A stretch of DNA of 64,000 bases from Vespa crabro (taxonomy: Eukaryota > Arthropoda > Insecta > Hymenoptera > Vespidae), in contig NC_060963.1 of assembly GCF_910589235.1 (NCBI RefSeq), positions 7,967,501 through 8,031,500 on the forward strand, written 5' to 3'. The notes under the pieces are model-generated. The model saw only the letters and a list, made by a program, of their open reading frames with translations. It had not been told where the DNA came from and ran no database searches. Of this stretch, positions 59,229-64,000 are shown in pieces. The first letter of the stretch is position 1, and each line of letters opens with the position of its first letter. Position numbers and translations under genes: made by a program.

Positions 59229-61960
59229 CTTCCACCTACTCTTTCTCTCGCCTCTTTTCTCCCTTCGGGATCGTTACCGTTGTTGCCGTTGTTGTTTAGC
59301 CGAAATTTTCTTCTTTGCTTTCTTATTTTCTTTTTCCTCTCTATTTTTATTTGTTTATTTTTTAAAAGTCGAAAAATCATTATAAGCAAAACCGTTAATA
59401 AATTATCGACGAGAAAAGCGCATAGGGAAAGCAACTGGTTTGATTACGTCGGCTTTATGCGATATTGAGGAAACAAATTTATGTAAACCTACTGAGAGAA
59501 TTATCAGGCCGTAATGTACGTTTCGTTATAGATAAATAAGTGCTTGCCAACGGGGAGTACATAAAAAGTAAGATACCGTCGGATGAAAGTTGTAAAAGCG
59601 TCAAGTCGTGGGTAGGGTAAAAAACGGTAATGAGCGCTTAAATACCATAAATGCATCTCGAAGGCGCTCGAGTGCAATGGCATGGAATTTGATGGGGAGA
59701 GAAGAAAGAGAATGAGAGAGAGGGGGGAGAGAGAAAGAATCAATGAGCGAGTCTAGGAGATTGCAATTATACGTCCTGTTTTAAATCGAAAGCCTTTAGA
59801 GTTCGGACCGATGGTCGATAATCGGAGAAAAGCATAGATCGTGTATCCTACGATCATAGCGTATCCTCCCTTTCTGGAAGGTCTCTTTGATTGAACGAAA
59901 ACTAGTCGCCGATGCGCGCTTTCGTAAAGTAATTAAACGTCGTCCGATCGATCGTTCGACGCAAAGGGACGAGCGAGCGTTCCTATTGTCGATGTCTGTG
60001 TAAAATCGCGTCATTAAACGTGAACGGTAACGTCGTTCGTCATCGAGTTTCAACCGATTACATTTCCTACATAGTGATAAAAAGGGACATGATACGCACA
60101 CCTTCGATTCAAACACTATAGCATCATAATAATAACGCGGAAATACTTTATACATGGCTGATGATAAATAAATCGGTAATATCTGAATCGATCGAATGTT
60201 ACGTACTGATAGAGAGGATCTCGATCAAGAACACTATAAATCCCGTCGGGAATTGGAACAGCCAACTTTCCAGAGTTGAAGAAATAATACGTGTAAGCAT
60301 CCTTAGTACTATCTTGGTCCCTATTTCATCGGCCCCTCCCAACAGTGGCTCGGTAAGCAGGGCCGTTAACGTTATTAAATTATCATATCTGCAATTCAAT
60401 GCTCCCTATTCGCTGCTACACCGTGTGCTTGCATGTTCTTACCTTGCATTCATAGTTGTAAAATTCCAACTAGCATTATTAAACCTTCGTCCGCCGCGGG
60501 TAATAACTCTTGACAGTGGCGTACTTACGAAATTCAGTGCCTGTCGTCTTCTATTTCTTTCTTCTTTGAAGTTTTTTTCCCGGGGATAGTGAATTTTTCA
60601 AATTTACTCGACAACGATAACGTTAACAACACCGTCAACAAGTCCTCAGGAACTAACGATACATAATAATTTATTCCTCGATTTAAATTCGTTCGTAGTA
60701 AACCCGGTTATATTATACGTAAGTATTTTAATGTATATATTTTATCTAACGTCCATGAAGACCCGATAAAGACGGCACTGGGAAGTCGAGTTACGCTGAT
60801 TGTAAGGGCGAAGGGGAAATCGAGGCACGTTAGGGCACGTAGGGCCGAAGAAATAAACGTCGCGGAATACTGAGAAACATCTCGGCGATCATTGACTCGG
60901 TGGATCTGTTGCCCCGCGAATGAATCCATTTTCATTTTTAAGAGACAATAGATGTTAAGATCGATAAAAATTACACGTCTACGTTCGGGATATACGATAT
61001 TATTTATAGAACCACGTTGTTAATTAGCTATGCCCATAATAATAGATGTTTGGCCTTTCTGCTTACGATTCTTTCTTTTACTTACAATAATCGTGCTAAT
61101 AACAAGGTATCTTTTGCAGTCGCGAGCCACCGAACGTGCAACGGCCACTCCCCCGCCAACCGGCCGACTTTTATCTTTCTCTTGACGGCTGTCTCGCAAA
61201 ACACAGGCCGAAAGAATGATTTGTATACGTCGCAGGTTTTATAGTGACTCGCGTCTATAAATATAGGCCGAGTCTAAAAATGATTTGTATAGGCTGCCTA
61301 CCTCAGGCTAACTTTTGCGGCCCAACAATTTCCAAAATATCTATAATGGCGGCTAGTAGGGTTTGAATTCTACCTTTTTCGAGGTCTCTCATAATTACCA
61401 ACGATACGTACTATATAATACGATAATTACGACTAGACGTGGAAGCTGTACCTTAATCGACTTCCCTTTTCTCCGTGAAATTTGTTTGGGGAAACCATTT
61501 TTCACAGTCGGACAGAATAATAATAGCCGGTGATCTCAATTATAACCACATGATTATATCGCCCTCGATCCGGTTCTTCTCTTTCTTTTTTCTTTTCTTT
61601 CTTTCTTTTTTTTTATTTTTTTAAATATTAATCCATTCTATGTAAACCGTCATACTTAAAAGAACGTTCAGTCGTAAGAACTTATCTTTTAATTCGAAAA
61701 CAATCTTGGATTAATTTTACACGCTTGTCGGATAAGAGCTATAAAAATGATATTAAGAAATATGAATCTTTTAATGAGAAACGTAGCTAGCATATATTTT
61801 GTTCGAGCATAGTCGACAATGAGTTTTGATATCGCTATAAATAAGTCGAATAAAAAGGAAACGATACCGGCATTGACATAGAACGGGCTACCAGGCCGTT
61901 TCTGCTAGATAAGCATCGCATATATAAAGCGCTTGGATTCTCCCAGTGTCTCTTGCGTCT

Positions 61961-61961
<1 letters not shown>

Positions 61962-62001
<40 letters not shown>

Positions 62002-62072
62002 TTTCTTCCTCTCTTCCTTTCTTCCTTTCTTCCTTTCTTCCTCTCTTCTTTCCTCTTTCTTTCTCTTTCGAA
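61962..62072. repeat. (CT)n followed by (TTCC)n/TTCCT repeat
   Basis: About 15 CT units, then TTCCTCTC and four to five TTCCTTTC units. Confidence 0.94.
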
Positions 62073-63510
62073 TATCCTACGCGAAACAAGCGACTATCGA
62101 GCGTTCACAGACCGATCGTAAACTATTCCGTTCGTTGTGATAAAAAGCACGTGACGGTCACGTATACTCGTTGCTTCCGCTCGTATGCTGCCGTTATCAG
62201 CTCAACAGAATAACGTGATCGATACCCTTCGATGCGATGCTGAACGACGAAGCCTTTCTACCTAGTTTTATAGGGTTTCTTGTATAATATTTAACCCGTG
62301 ATCGGTTCGAGCCGATCGAACGCGCCAACTGGCTGGACCACCGTTTATCATCTGTACTTTTCTATGTTCGTATTGATTTTAGAATCATTCTATCGGACGC
62401 TTCTATTTTTTTGTTCATCCTTTTACGCTCGCATTTTCTTTCGAAGTTTTTTCGTTCATAATCATTTTTTTTCTTTTTCTCTTTCCTTTTTTTTGTTTTG
62501 AAGATATCTAACTTATCAACAACAGACGAATATCGAAATATAATCATTTTCTTTATTCTTTGATCGCCATTAAGTTCGATATCGATTCGACTTAATTCGT
62601 TGTTCCCTTAGTTCATTCTTCGTAGAGATAATTAACTTAGGGATAAGACCAACACACAGCATTCATTTCTACGGATCGGTGTCTCTTTCGGATCGTTTTT
62701 CTAACCTTCCTCGCTTTTACTTTCGGTGGGTGATAAAGGCACGCTCGAAGTTAATGAATCGGAAGAAATAATGACAATAAACAAAATATGAATGAGGGAC
62801 GGCACATCCGTAGTTTTACTTGCACGTCACGCACGCGTCTTCTCGCGTTTAGGTGAAAAACTACCCTTCGATGAGAAGCCTAAGGAATCGCCGAACTGAT
62901 TGCGATGAAAAAGTCTGCGATTTTTTATAGCCATTAAAAACATTTAATATTTAAACTTTTATTAAATAATTTAGTATTAGACGCAGACATCTTACTTTAC
63001 ATATCAATAAAATAACGATAAAAAAACGATAAAATGACTTGTTATTGCATTTAAATCTAATTACGAATTTAAACTATTATAAAACAGATTATAAAAAAGA
63101 TTTGGATACATGTACGCAGGTTGAATTCCAAGGGAAGATTATAACATTAATTACATACCAAGAGCAAATGGAAGGGTGATTTCGATTACGATGAGGAAGT
63201 TCTTGCTCGAAGAAGACAAAAGGGAGTTAGAAAAGGTGGTGGGAGGAGGGTGGTCGGAGATCTTAGCCAAGTCGAATGGTGCCGATTAATAAAAGCGGAA
63301 AAGCTCGGCGGTGGAGGTAGAAAGGATTTTCCAGTCACGTTCGTAGCCGGGAACGGAGTTAATTTACGAAATAAATAATATCTTCTTCTTCTTCTTCTTG
63401 TTTTCGCGGCGCGCGTCTGTTCCGACTAAGGGTAGAGGACGGGAGGGGAAAGGCGAGAAACGCACGCGGCTCGAGAGGAGGAGACTGAGGTGGAAGGCCT
63501 CGCGAACGGA

Positions 63511-63598
63511 AAGAGAAAAATAAAGAGAGAGAAAGAGAAAAAGAGAAAAAGAGAGAGAGAGAAGGAGAAAGAGAAAGAGAAAGAGAGAGAGAGATAGG
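63511..63598. repeat. GA/GAAA purine tract
   Basis: AAAGAGAG units over about 88 bp, nearly all purine. Confidence 0.92.
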
Positions 63599-64000
63599 GC
63601 AAAGCCGGAGAACCGGTAGGAGAGAGAGGAGGGACTCATAAAGCTGCCTACGTGTCGAGCGTAATGAGAACTGGTGATTTTTCTTTCGCCGGCCGCGAAT
63701 GTAAAAGAAAAATGAAGGTGCTCTTTGTTGGTGTGCGTAGTTTTATGTGCGCGAGCGCACTCACTCCGCTGTCTCTGGTGCGAGGGTGAGTGAACGATAA
63801 GAAGAGACTGCGGATAACGTTGCTCGGTGCACAATAAATCCTGCGGAGGCTCGTGACATTATTTCCACGACGATTGCTCGTTCCTTCGATCGAACTCGAG
63901 TCGTCTTTTCTTGGTGACGGAAGCCGTGAAGAAAGAATAGTTTCCATCGAACGGGGGCGGAGATAGGGATATAGTTTTCTCTTGTTCTTCGATAGTCGAA

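Larger units (their letters stand above)
56229..64000. other. Non-coding: complex DNA, CT tracts and short palindromes
   Basis: Mostly moderate-GC DNA with TCGA-rich words, the long CT tract at 59088, the CT/TTCC repeat at 61962 and a terminal GA tract. Open frames on both strands at 60161-60589 (plus) and 60199-60399 (minus) are discussed as a finding. No gene is supported. Confidence 0.45.

Noticed and set aside
58863..59468. 201-codon frame with Ser/Leu runs
   Set aside because: The middle is the CT microsatellite. The flanks have no protein-like continuity.
1..64000. tRNA, snRNA, known insect microRNA and CRISPR arrays
   Set aside because: I looked by eye for tRNA B-box words, U1/U6 snRNA starts and common conserved microRNA sequences and saw none. 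No spaced direct-repeat array exists. A covariance-model scan (tRNAscan-SE, Infernal) would be decisive.

Overview
This is a window of a eukaryotic nuclear genome, most likely from an insect and probably from Hymenoptera (ant, bee or wasp). The reasons are an AT-leaning background that is still rich in CpG, very dense GA/CT, AT and purine-tract microsatellites, tiny spliced introns (72 and 88 bp in the best gene), and long stretches with no coding sequence. There are no operons, bacterial genes, CRISPR arrays or recognisable transposons. Almost all long open frames in the window are by-products of simple repeats (Ser/Leu, Arg/Glu, Ile/Tyr or Lys runs) and are not annotated as genes.

Two coding loci can be supported. 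(1) A minus-strand exon at about 37276-38254 encodes a Gln/Pro-rich nuclear-regulator-like segment. It carries a Pro-Leu-Asp-Phe-Ser-Val motif of the CtBP corepressor-binding type and ends at a perfect GTGAGT donor. It has no ATG upstream in its own frame after the last stop, so it must be an internal exon. Its downstream exons should lie to the left, probably outside the window, which would make the 37 kb from 1 to 37275 a giant intron. (2) A compact three-exon minus-strand gene at 49122-49743 encodes a protein of about 153 residues. It has matched splice phases and an AATAAA signal just after the stop. Its function is not recognised.

Around the first locus lies a CpG- and GC-rich island (38600-39200) with a long CGG/GCC triplet tract. 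Just beyond it is a short ATG-initiated open frame (39160-39468). Upstream of that frame is a diverged tandem duplication of a promoter-like module, each copy with a CATGCGCA element and an ATTGG (CCAAT) box. The short frame ends at a possible phase-0 donor that is compatible in phase with the exon at 38254, so the two may be consecutive exons. This is inference.

The rest consists of simple repeats alternating with complex, moderately GC-rich blocks of 100-300 bp that look like developmental regulatory DNA: homeodomain-type TAATTA cores, a SOX/TCF-like site and a Gli/Ci-like palindrome. A few small open frames and one possible 79-bp exon with an AT-hook-like sequence (56150-56228) are recorded at low confidence.
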